From NCBI GenBank assembly GCA_016183175.1, contig JACPFC010000002.1, forward strand, positions 1 to 37,722: a stretch of DNA of 37,722 nt, given 5' to 3'. Position 1 is the first letter of the stretch. Each line of letters begins with the position of its first letter. Positions 6,223 to 11,455 of this stretch are shown here, in pieces. Origin of the DNA: Deltaproteobacteria bacterium (GTDB lineage Bacteria > UBA10199 > SBBF01). The translations under genes were made by a program, and so were the position numbers. The notes under the pieces are model-generated. The model was not told the DNA's origin and did not search any database. It saw only the letters and a list, made by a program, of their open reading frames with translations.

Positions 6223-6588
6223 TTACCAATTTACCCATTGAAGCATTTCCCCTTTTTGTTTAGGTAGTCTTCTCAGTTTTTTTTCATGGCAAAAAAACTT
6301 GAGAGATAAGGTTAAATCTGCCGGTTTTAAATGATGGCTCCGGCTTTTTAATTCTTCCAACATGTTCTTCATAAATTTTGGTTGTTTGAAAAAACCCTCC
6401 TCGACAAGCTCGCGTAACCAGCCTCGTGGGCCTGTTGCTTTTGCTTTGTTTGATCGAGATTTTTCTTTTAGATTTGTTGGGACTCCTTTTTTAAGTCCAT
6501 GCAAAGAAAGGATATTTTTTATCTCCTCAATACTACCCTCTATATAAGCTTTTGTTCCATCTGGAAGATTAAGGGTTACCTTTGCCAT
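6223..6588 (-). CDS. Unknown protein with C-terminal winged-helix-like domain (121 aa)
   Basis: The N terminus (MAKVTLNLPDGTKAYIEGSI) looks like a small beta domain and is followed by a Lys-rich linker. From about residue 53 the pattern GPRGWLRELVEEGFFKQP, then MLEELKSRSHHLKPADLTLS and the basic KKLRRLPKQKG resembles a winged-helix domain. The ATG directly abuts the TAA of the upstream gene, and AAGGAGG in the end of that gene serves as ribosome site, so the two are a tight operon. The family is not recognised. With its neighbours it makes three consecutive proteins ending in winged-helix-like domains. Confidence 0.7.
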   Translation of the reverse strand: MAKVTLNLPDGTKAYIEGSIEEIKNILSLHGLKKGVPTNLKEKSRSNKAKATGPRGWLRELVEEGFFKQPKFMKNMLEELKSRSHHLKPADLTLSLKFFCHEKKLRRLPKQKGEMLQWVNW

Positions 6589-7119
6589 TTATTTTTCCTC
6601 CTTATTTAGATTTTTTAAATAGGTTTCACCATCAGGAGTAATGCACCAGTTTTCGGTGTCCGGTTCCCTGATTACCAAGCCATCTTTTACTTTTCTGCGA
6701 ATACCAAAAACGGTACTATACTTTGTTGTCCTGAATAATTTTTTGCTTAGAATATAAGCAATTTCATGGAGATTCAATCCGTCGATCTTATGGGTTTTCC
6801 CGTAAGCTAAAATCCAGAGGTAACCGTCTATTTTTGATTTACATTCCTTAAAGTTGGGAAGCCCTTTAAGGGTGCCTCCCACATTCATTTTTTTAATATC
6901 GTCACGAATCATGGATTCCGAATAATAAAGATTAGTCGACGATTTTTTCCCTTTAACACGTCTTGTCTTCACTTTTACCTTTGTCGGTGACATTTTACTG
7001 CTCAGTGTGGCAAATGTATGATCCAGTAATTTTTCAAAAGCCACTTTTCGAAGGGTGGCATCTTTAATAGATGAAACTTGAGATTCTAATTCTAGTAATT
7101 TCTGTTTAACGTCTTCCAT
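6589..7119 (-). CDS. Unknown protein with C-terminal winged-helix domain (176 aa)
   Basis: Residues 1-75 are helical and basic (MEDVKQKLLELESQVSSIKD; KVKVKTRRVKGKK). Residues about 100-170 look like a winged helix: LWILAYGKTHKIDGLNLHEI, AYILSKKLFRT and VKDGLVIREPDTENWCITPD, the last a wing-like hairpin, then GETYLKNL. The composition suggests nucleic-acid binding. GAGGGAGG lies upstream of the ATG. A sigma70-like promoter within 60 bp makes this the first gene of the operon that runs on through the 121-aa gene and the HEPN-like gene. Function unknown. Confidence 0.7.
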   Translation of the reverse strand: MEDVKQKLLELESQVSSIKDATLRKVAFEKLLDHTFATLSSKMSPTKVKVKTRRVKGKKSSTNLYYSESMIRDDIKKMNVGGTLKGLPNFKECKSKIDGYLWILAYGKTHKIDGLNLHEIAYILSKKLFRTTKYSTVFGIRRKVKDGLVIREPDTENWCITPDGETYLKNLNKEEK

Positions 7120-7150
7120 GGGATCCTCCCTCTAGGATTTGGATGGATTT

Positions 7151-7177
7151 ACTATAAAAAAATGAAAACTGAGTCAA
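7151..7177 (-). promoter_or_regulatory. Probable sigma70 promoter of the winged-helix operon
   Basis: On the minus strand TTGACT (7177-7172) and TATAGT (7156-7151) are separated by 15 nt, a little short. The gap is T-rich. Two direct repeats AAGAGGTA (7176-7183, 7203-7210, 27 bp apart) overlap or precede the -35 and could be operator half-sites. Confidence 0.5.
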
Positions 7178-7262
7178 GAGGTATTATTTATTTTACTTTT
7201 TTAAGAGGTAAAAGAAATAATATTATATTTAAAAGTTAATTTTAAATTAAATCCACATAGTT

Positions 7263-7793
7263 TCACTGCCTATGCCTGTATTGGCAAGGTAGCTCCACTT
7301 CGGTCTGCGACCAGATATTTTTTCCGAGTTTTCTGGCTTGTTTTTCCGCCTCCACGTAAATCGCGGGGTCATAATTGTATTTGTTCCCGTCTGCGGGATA
7401 ATCCCGGCAAGACGGCCTGTAATAGGTCGCCAAACCTTCCTGAATCATCAAAAGCGCCACATCCTCTTTCCCAACAAAGACCGCCCCCAGGACTCTCCCA
7501 TACCGGTCCTGCCCTTTGCCTATGGGATTAATGGTCACGTTTCCGGCCATGAGAATTTGTTTTAAACGGTAGGTGGCTATTTTGGAATAGGGCTGTCCCT
7601 TTTCGGTGGCGTCCATGGCGGCAATCCGCACGCGAAACGACACATTCCCGTCCGTGGCAATAAACGTATCCCCATCCGAGACGGAAACCACCTTGTAGGT
7701 GAAAACCGGCTTGCCGATCTCGGCCCAAAGCGGAAAATACCAGAACAAAAGCAGGCCAAAAACAAAACCAAGCGCCCTAATTTTCGTGATCAT
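7263..7793 (-). CDS. Secreted thermonuclease (staphylococcal nuclease family)
   Basis: The 176-residue protein starts with a signal peptide (MITKIRALGFVFGLLLFWYF, likely cleaved after PLWA). An SNase domain follows: VVSVSDGDTFIATDG (about 35-49, calcium-binding Asp), VRIAAMDATEKGQPYS (Arg and Glu of the active site) and GQDRYGRVLGAVFV (the second active-site Arg). The enzyme should be exported and cleave DNA or RNA outside the cytoplasm. A Cys pair (SCRDYPADG and LPCQYRHRQ) may form a disulfide. Its start overlaps the end of the PD-(D/E)XK gene by 17 nt, so they are co-transcribed. Confidence 0.9.
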   Translation of the reverse strand: MITKIRALGFVFGLLLFWYFPLWAEIGKPVFTYKVVSVSDGDTFIATDGNVSFRVRIAAMDATEKGQPYSKIATYRLKQILMAGNVTINPIGKGQDRYGRVLGAVFVGKEDVALLMIQEGLATYYRPSCRDYPADGNKYNYDPAIYVEAEKQARKLGKNIWSQTEVELPCQYRHRQ

Positions 7794-8538
7794 GTATCAA
7801 TTTCCGATAGGTACAAAACTCGCATTCATCCCGACACGCCGGCATCGTGTTGGATGCCAAGCATGCCCACGCGTCCTTCACCGCCTTTTCAACCCACGAC
7901 GAATCCGCCGTGTACGGAATCAACTGCATGTAAAAGGCCAGGTTGCCGTCAAAGGTCGGAAGATCCTTCCGGCCGTTGGCATACACAAAATACCCGGTAT
8001 CCTGCACCTCAAACCCCATGCCGCGTAGGATCCATTGATAAATTTCCATCTGCCGCTTGTAGCTTTCCTTCCATTCGTCATCGAGGGTAATTTCTCCCTC
8101 CTTGCTGGTGGCCTTGTAATCGACGACGATCAGTTTCTTATCGGGCGTGACCCATACGTCGTCAATGGCACCGGAGATGATAAAGTTGGTGGATTTGTGA
8201 TGATACTCAAGCCCCTTGAAATTCTCGCGCCAGATATTGAGGTCGGGGTGGCTAAACGGAATGGCCTTTACCCCATGTTCCTTCATCAGCGGGTGCGGTT
8301 CTTTTTTGGCCCGGTAGATATCGAACTCTTTTTTCAGGAGAGCGTCCACGGCAGTGTTAAGGGTAAAACCGGGCATTGAGGGCCGATCAATGCCCAAGCG
8401 ACGGTCGAGGTAAAAACAACGGGGGCATTTGACGAAATTTTCCAGCTTGGAGCGGCTGAGTTTGAAGGGCTCCTTCGATTGCGGATCGTACAGATTTCGT
8501 TTTCTCTGCTTTAACGGCACGCCATAACTGTACCACAA
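7777..8538 (-). CDS. PD-(D/E)XK nuclease-family protein, RecB/Cas4-like
   Basis: The 253-residue protein has the RecB/Cas4-type layout: LSRSKLENFVKCPRCFYLDR (about 27-46, two Cys), FIISGAIDDVWVTPDKKL and IVVDYKATSK (about 119-145, the D...DxK catalytic core), QMEIYQWIL (motif Q/Y) and a C-terminal CRDECEFCTYRK. The four cysteines could hold an iron-sulfur cluster, as in Cas4 and AddB. No CRISPR array or cas gene is nearby, so this is a stand-alone member whose role, perhaps DNA repair, is unknown. The start is uncertain. TTG at 8538 is used; the frame is open to a stop near 8590 without ATG, and an in-frame GTG lies 6 codons later. Confidence 0.8.
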   Translation of the reverse strand: MWYSYGVPLKQRKRNLYDPQSKEPFKLSRSKLENFVKCPRCFYLDRRLGIDRPSMPGFTLNTAVDALLKKEFDIYRAKKEPHPLMKEHGVKAIPFSHPDLNIWRENFKGLEYHHKSTNFIISGAIDDVWVTPDKKLIVVDYKATSKEGEITLDDEWKESYKRQMEIYQWILRGMGFEVQDTGYFVYANGRKDLPTFDGNLAFYMQLIPYTADSSWVEKAVKDAWACLASNTMPACRDECEFCTYRKLIHDHEN

Positions 8539-8571
8539 TTCTTGAGCCGGTTGGAACGAACAATGCGGGGC

Positions 8572-8640
8572 GCCTGGGCCATTTATTTTATCGGGGTCAA
8601 AGGTACGCCCAGGCTTGTCCTGAACGAAGTTGAAGGGCCA
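8572..8640. repeat. Palindromic/REP-like intergenic segment
   Basis: GCCTGGGC (8572-8579) and GCCCAGGC (8607-8614) form a perfect inverted repeat around 27 bp. Immediately after it, CTTGTCCTGAACGAAGTTGA resembles a REP-like sequence I have seen dispersed in many environmental genomes (usually with GAGCGAAGTCGA). The 256-bp gap to tRNA-Leu holds this and a tRNA fragment, with no gene. Confidence 0.5.
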
Positions 8641-8671
8641 CGAGTGACCTCAAGCAAAGCTGTCGGGGGCC

Positions 8672-8688
8672 TGCCCGGGGCCGGAATC
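8672..8688 (-). repeat. Duplicate of the tRNA-Leu 3' end
   Basis: TGCCCGGGGCCGGAATC (plus strand) is identical to the last 17 bases of tRNA-Leu, including the discriminator base, and lies 123 bp beyond it in the same orientation. Such a 3'-end copy is what tRNA-targeting integrative elements leave, but only 106 bp remain between the copies. Confidence 0.6.
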
Positions 8689-8794
8689 CCCTCCGGGTAC
8701 TGCGGCTAGGCCGTCCCAGGATAGGGCTTCGCCATCGAACCGCGCCTGTGCCGGTTCGCTTCCGGGAAGTTGGGACAAATCTGCAAGGTGAGTG

Positions 8795-8882
8795 TGCCCG
8801 GGGCCGGAATCGAACCGGCACGTCCCATTGCTGGAACTCAGGATTTTAAGTCCTGTGTGTCTACCAATTCCACCACCCGGGC
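8795..8882 (-). tRNA. tRNA-Leu(UAA)
   Basis: The 88-nt minus-strand gene folds as a class II tRNA. The acceptor GCCCGGG pairs with CCCGGGC, the D loop contains the GG pair (AATTGGTAGAC), the anticodon loop is CTTAAAA with anticodon TAA, a long variable arm follows, and the T arm is GCCGG-TTCGATT-CCGGC. The discriminator is A, as usual for Leu. CCA is not encoded. Confidence 0.95.
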
Positions 8883-8888
8883 ATTAAC

Positions 8889-8923
8889 GGCAGGGACTAG
8901 GGCTTAGGGCGTAGGGTTTAGGG
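8889..8923 (-). repeat. CCCTANN heptad array, copy 3 (inverted)
   Basis: Five exact heptads, GGCAGGG-ACTAGGG-CTTAGGG-CGTAGGG-TTTAGGG on the plus strand. Read on the minus strand the array ends CCCTGCCGTTAATG, directly before tRNA-Leu; the two sigma54 copies continue CCCTGCCGKAAATG, so the tail is conserved too. Together with the opposed copy at 8962 it can form a long hairpin. Confidence 0.8.
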
Positions 8924-8961
8924 TAAAACGAAAATGGTGAATGAAGGAAAAATGTTAAAGA

Positions 8962-8996
8962 CCCTATGCCCTAAACCCTATACCCTAAACCCTGCA
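8962..8996 (+). repeat. CCCTANN heptad array, copy 4
   Basis: Five exact heptads: CCCTATG, CCCTAAA, CCCTATA, CCCTAAA, CCCTGCA. It is in opposite orientation to copy 3, with 38 bp between them, and lies 7 bp from the 3' end of tRNA-Cys. Confidence 0.8.
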
Positions 8997-9003
8997 CTTG
9001 ATG

Positions 9004-9075
9004 AGGCGCGGGTCGGAATTGAACCGACGTATAAAGGTTTTGCAGACCTTTGCCTTACCACTTGGCTACCGCGCC
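9004..9075 (-). tRNA. tRNA-Cys(GCA)
   Basis: The 72-nt minus-strand gene has acceptor GGCGCGG pairing with CCGCGCC, a D arm with AAGTGGTAA, an anticodon stem AAGGT/ACCTT around CTGCAAA (anticodon GCA), and the T arm GTCGG-TTCAATT-CCGAC. The discriminator is U, the identity base of cysteine tRNA. CCA is not encoded. Confidence 0.95.
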
Positions 9076-9083
9076 ATTATATC

Positions 9084-9107
9084 GGGGGCTTTGCCTCAGG
9101 CGCCCCC
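9084..9107. other. GC-rich hairpin between MBL gene and tRNA-Cys
   Basis: GGGGGC and GCCCCC flank an inner GCC-TCA-GGC, forming a stable stem. On the minus strand it follows the MBL lipoprotein gene by about 120 nt but has no U-tract, so it is at best a weak terminator or another palindromic repeat. Confidence 0.35.
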
Positions 9108-9224
9108 GTACCCCCCTCGCTCGCCGCGGAGCAAGTCCGTCGGCTCGCTTTCTCATAGCCGAAGCGAATATAGGAACCTATCTTTGGAGTGTCAAACGAA
9201 AAGGGCCGGCGATTTTCAATCCGT

Positions 9225-10283
9225 TCAATTGGAATTAGAGCGTTTTGACTCATAGGGATCTCCGTTCACTGTATAACCTCCATTAGCCTCAACATAGATG
9301 AATATGGAATCGTCAATAATATGCGCCTCGGGCAAAAGACCTCCGGCGCCTGCTTCCGTCTGGTAGATCTCCGTGCCGATCGCAGACAGCCGGGAGAGGA
9401 CTTCGGAATGGGGGTGGCCGTAGGTGTTGTTATCCCCCACGGAGATAATCGAGATGGTCGGCCGAAGTGTCTCAAGGAAATATTCTGAACTGCTCGTCTT
9501 GCTTCCGTGATGATTGACATGAAGCAGGTCCACTTCGCCGACAAGCGGGGCGACAAGGCCTTCGGCATCGACGGTGGTTTCGGCTCCGGATTGTCCCCCG
9601 CCGGGCAAGTCACCTGCCGTAAAATACTGAAAATCTCCGTAGGTAATTAAAAGCCCCATGCTCGCGCCGTTGTCATCGTCCTCGACGGGGAGCGATCTGC
9701 CGTCGGCCGTCACCCCGTTATTAATGAGGCAGTCAATGACAACGCCGTCGCCGATATCAATTTCATCCCCCGGCAAGAGGGTTTGCCGGGATGAGGCGAC
9801 GGCGGTTGCGTAGTGATCAAAGACGACCGACGCATCCGACGGCGTGCCGCTGTTGTCATAGGTGATGGACGGAAGAATGTCGTCTTTTGTTTCCAATTCT
9901 CCGTCATTTCCTGCAACTACCTCATAAATGCCGCCGATATGGTCGGCATCGTAGTGGGAGACGAAGAGATAATCCAAATGGGTGACGCCAAGATGGGAAA
10001 AGAGGGGGAGGATATCTTCAATCCCGTCCTCAATTCCACCCCCATCTATTAATATAGTTTGTCCAGAAGGGGTGATGAGAAGCGTGGCATCCCCTTGGCC
10101 GACGTCGATGGCGATGATGGTCAAAATACCGCTGATGGTTTCCGGTTCGTCAATTGAAGGAGAGGAGTCATAGGATTGATCTGATTTAAGATTTAAAGAT
10201 CCGCCGCAATGAATCAAACACAGCAATAGGGCCGAAATAAAAAACCCGCCGGCCGACGCCCGCGGGTTTTTCAGATAGCTCAT
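9225..10283 (-). CDS. ComEC-type metallo-beta-lactamase-fold lipoprotein
   Basis: The 352-residue protein has an N-terminal signal (GGFFISALLLCLIHCGGS) with Cys26 as probable lipid site, though His at -1 is unusual. The MBL domain matches the extracellular hydrolase part of ComEC/Rec2: AIDVGQGDATLLITPSGQT (58-76), VSHYDADHIGG (108-118, metal ligands), VNHHGSKTSSS and NTYGHPHSEVL. ComEC-type domains are thought to degrade one strand of incoming DNA; here the domain is a free-standing surface lipoprotein without the channel. The ATG at 10283 was chosen for its AGGGGTGG ribosome site and because it starts the signal peptide. It is divergent from the sigma54-driven lamin-tail operon. Confidence 0.85.
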   Translation of the reverse strand: MSYLKNPRASAGGFFISALLLCLIHCGGSLNLKSDQSYDSSPSIDEPETISGILTIIAIDVGQGDATLLITPSGQTILIDGGGIEDGIEDILPLFSHLGVTHLDYLFVSHYDADHIGGIYEVVAGNDGELETKDDILPSITYDNSGTPSDASVVFDHYATAVASSRQTLLPGDEIDIGDGVVIDCLINNGVTADGRSLPVEDDDNGASMGLLITYGDFQYFTAGDLPGGGQSGAETTVDAEGLVAPLVGEVDLLHVNHHGSKTSSSEYFLETLRPTISIISVGDNNTYGHPHSEVLSRLSAIGTEIYQTEAGAGGLLPEAHIIDDSIFIYVEANGGYTVNGDPYESKRSNSN

Positions 10284-10313
10284 TAAGAGCCACCCCTGAC
10301 TAAGGTAATTCCA

Positions 10314-10341
10314 AGTATAGAGCATCCTCATAAAAAGTCAA
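10314..10341 (-). promoter_or_regulatory. Sigma70 promoter of the MBL lipoprotein
   Basis: On the minus strand TTGACT (10341-10336) and TATACT (10319-10314) have a 16-nt spacer. The predicted start is about 10307, some 24 nt before the ATG. Confidence 0.65.
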
Positions 10342-10390
10342 TTATATGATTAAAAGGAGCCCTCTGATTTAAGCCCACTCCCTTTGCAGG

Positions 10391-10505
10391 CGTCCCGGCT
10401 AGGAATCGAACCTAGGACCGTACCTTAGTCAGAGGTAGGCTCTATCCACTGCCCGCCACACTGCGTGGCGGGTCCGCCAAGTTTTTTGGCGGAAGCTACC
10501 GGGGC
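10391..10505 (-). tRNA. tRNA with 42-bp insertion in the D arm (anticodon GAC; possible pseudogene)
   Basis: Without the insertion (10452-10493) the minus strand folds into a standard 73-nt tRNA. The acceptor is GCCCCGG/CCGGGAC (one C-A mismatch), the D stem GCTC/GAGC with loop AGTGGATA, the anticodon stem TACCT/AGGTA with loop CTGACTA, the variable loop CGGTC and the T arm CTAGG-TTCGATT-CCTAG. The anticodon would be GAC (Val), but position 37 is U, which is unusual, and the D loop resembles tRNA-Arg. With the insertion the D arm is extended by two hairpins. It is either a pseudogene or a tRNA needing removal of the insert. Confidence 0.7.
10452..10493. repeat. Double-hairpin REP-like insertion inside the tRNA
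   Basis: It consists of two 21-nt palindromes head to tail. On the minus strand they are TCCGCC-AAAAAACTT-GGCGGA and CCCGCCAC-GCAGT-GTGGCGGG. Removing exactly these 42 nt restores the D stem and a 73-nt tRNA. A related TCCGCC/GGCGGA element with an inner CCCGC stem lies just before xerC (27437-27473). Confidence 0.75.
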
Positions 10506-10594
10506 ACCAAGTCGATCTCCAAGCAAATTTCATGCCACTTTTTTTCTCCTTCATCTGCGAATTAAACGCATTTGAAGCTCCTCTCCAAAAACCA

Positions 10595-10636
10595 ACCGTC
10601 CGATTTTCGGACGGTACCGTCCGAATTTCGGTCGGT
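10595..10636. promoter_or_regulatory. Candidate sigma54 enhancer (UAS) cluster, copy 2
   Basis: The centre is a perfect 20-bp palindrome (10606-10625) containing GGACGGTACCGTCC. Flanking half-sites ACCGTCCGA (10595-10603) and CGGTCGGT (10629-10636) make four half-sites in alternating orientation. Its centre is 131.5 bp before the -12 cytosine of the sigma54 promoter, within 1 bp of the spacing at the other locus. Confidence 0.65.
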
Positions 10637-10641
10637 TTTGT

Positions 10642-10669
10642 TCGTGGATCGTGGATCGTGAATCGTGGG
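10642..10669 (+). repeat. TCGTGGA tandem heptamer (4 units)
   Basis: Units are TCGTGGA, TCGTGGA, TCGTGAA and TCGTGGG, followed by a decayed TCGTATG. It lies between the enhancer-like palindromes and the CCCTANN array and is absent from the other sigma54 locus. It may be slippage-prone spacer DNA. Confidence 0.7.
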
Positions 10670-10692
10670 TCGTATGTATAACTCTCTGTTTT

Positions 10693-10727
10693 CCCTAAAC
10701 CCTACACCCCAAACCCTACACCCTGCC
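10693..10727 (+). repeat. CCCTANN heptad array, copy 2
   Basis: Five exact heptads: CCCTAAA, CCCTACA, CCCCAAA, CCCTACA, CCCTGCC. As in copy 1 it ends 5 bp before the TGGCAC of a sigma54 promoter. The G-rich strand has five G-runs with 4-nt loops. Confidence 0.8.
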
Positions 10728-10732
10728 GTAAA

Positions 10733-10748
10733 TGGCACGCAATTTGCT
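10733..10748 (+). promoter_or_regulatory. Sigma54 (RpoN) promoter
   Basis: TGGCAC-GCAAT-TTGCT matches the consensus with exact GG-N10-GC spacing. The predicted start is about 10759, giving a 52-nt leader to the ATG at 10811. Confidence 0.85.
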
Positions 10749-10810
10749 TTCCGAAATCGGCGCCGATGCGATTTGTGCATCGGACAGTGCACGGCAAAGG
10801 GGGCCAGGCG

Positions 10811-11455
10811 ATGCGAACCTTCTTAATGGTTTGGGGATTCATTCTCTCATTCACGATAGCGCCGGCCCCCTTTGCCTATTCCCTCCAAAAGGCCGAAACC
10901 GAAATGGCCCGCATCCGCAAGAGTGAGCCGGCCTTTTCGGAAATTGCGCAAGAGGCCTTCAGGAGGGAAAAACTCGATCTGGGGCAGATTCAGGAATGGA
11001 AAAAGAAGATGAAGGCGGCGCCCTGGCTCCCCACCCTTTATGCCGGTTACGACCGGGCGTTGAGAAAAACCTCCGGCATCAGCATCAGCGACAATGTCTC
11101 GGTCTCGACAAGCGGCGTTGCTGTCGGCCCCGACGAAACCGATCAGGACGAAACGCTTTTTAACGGGGACACGCTCCGTTTTCGCGCCGTCTGGCAGTTG
11201 GACGAGGTGGTCTTTCATCGATCCACACTCGCCGCCAGCCAGGAGGCGCGGGATATTTCCAAAAGCCGTCTGGCTCTAAGCGACTATCTCTTCAAAATCT
11301 ACTCGGAACGGCGCGAGGCTCAAGCCAAGTATTATCTCTTCAAGGGGAGTGGAGGCGCCAAATCGCTTCTGTTACGCGAAAAAATCGAGGCGTTAACGGA
11401 CCAGCTCGATCTGTTCACGGAGGGGCGATTTTCCGACCGGTGGAGGAGGGAATGA
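10811..11455 (+). CDS. Secreted periplasmic protein of unknown function (214 aa)
   Basis: A signal peptide (MRTFLMVWGFILSFTIAPAP, cleavage near FAYS) precedes a helical, charged protein. Residues about 65-150 (PWLPTLYAGYDRALRKTSGI, then RFRAVWQLDEVVFHRSTLA) and the helix LSDYLFKIYSERREAQAKYY resemble the N-terminal strand-helix pattern of TolC-like outer-membrane factors. The protein is far too short to be one. An upstream in-frame ATG at 10766 has no ribosome site and lies 7 nt after the predicted start, so 10811, with AAGGGGGCC before it, is used. It is followed by the lamin-tail lipoprotein with an ATGA overlap, both under the sigma54 promoter. Family unknown. Confidence 0.75.
   Translation: MRTFLMVWGFILSFTIAPAPFAYSLQKAETEMARIRKSEPAFSEIAQEAFRREKLDLGQIQEWKKKMKAAPWLPTLYAGYDRALRKTSGISISDNVSVSTSGVAVGPDETDQDETLFNGDTLRFRAVWQLDEVVFHRSTLAASQEARDISKSRLALSDYLFKIYSERREAQAKYYLFKGSGGAKSLLLREKIEALTDQLDLFTEGRFSDRWRRE

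Noticed and set aside
7777-8538. Cas4 of a CRISPR system
   Set aside because: The Cys and PD-(D/E)XK motifs fit, but no cas1, cas2 or array is present in the window.
9075-9082. TATAAT directly before tRNA-Cys on the minus strand
   Set aside because: A start site from this box would fall inside the mature tRNA, so it cannot be its promoter.
8997-9255. Plus-strand frames across the tRNA-Cys region
   Set aside because: They read through tRNA-Cys and its spacer in antisense and have no natural protein composition.
10420-10450. tRNA-Pyl (CUA) reading of the interrupted tRNA
   Set aside because: CTA lies at positions 36-38 of the loop, not 34-36; the five-bp anticodon stem fixes GAC as anticodon.
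8889-10727. Heptad arrays as CRISPR or true telomeres
   Set aside because: The units are 7 bp with no spacers, and the arrays are short and internal to the chromosome, so neither fits.
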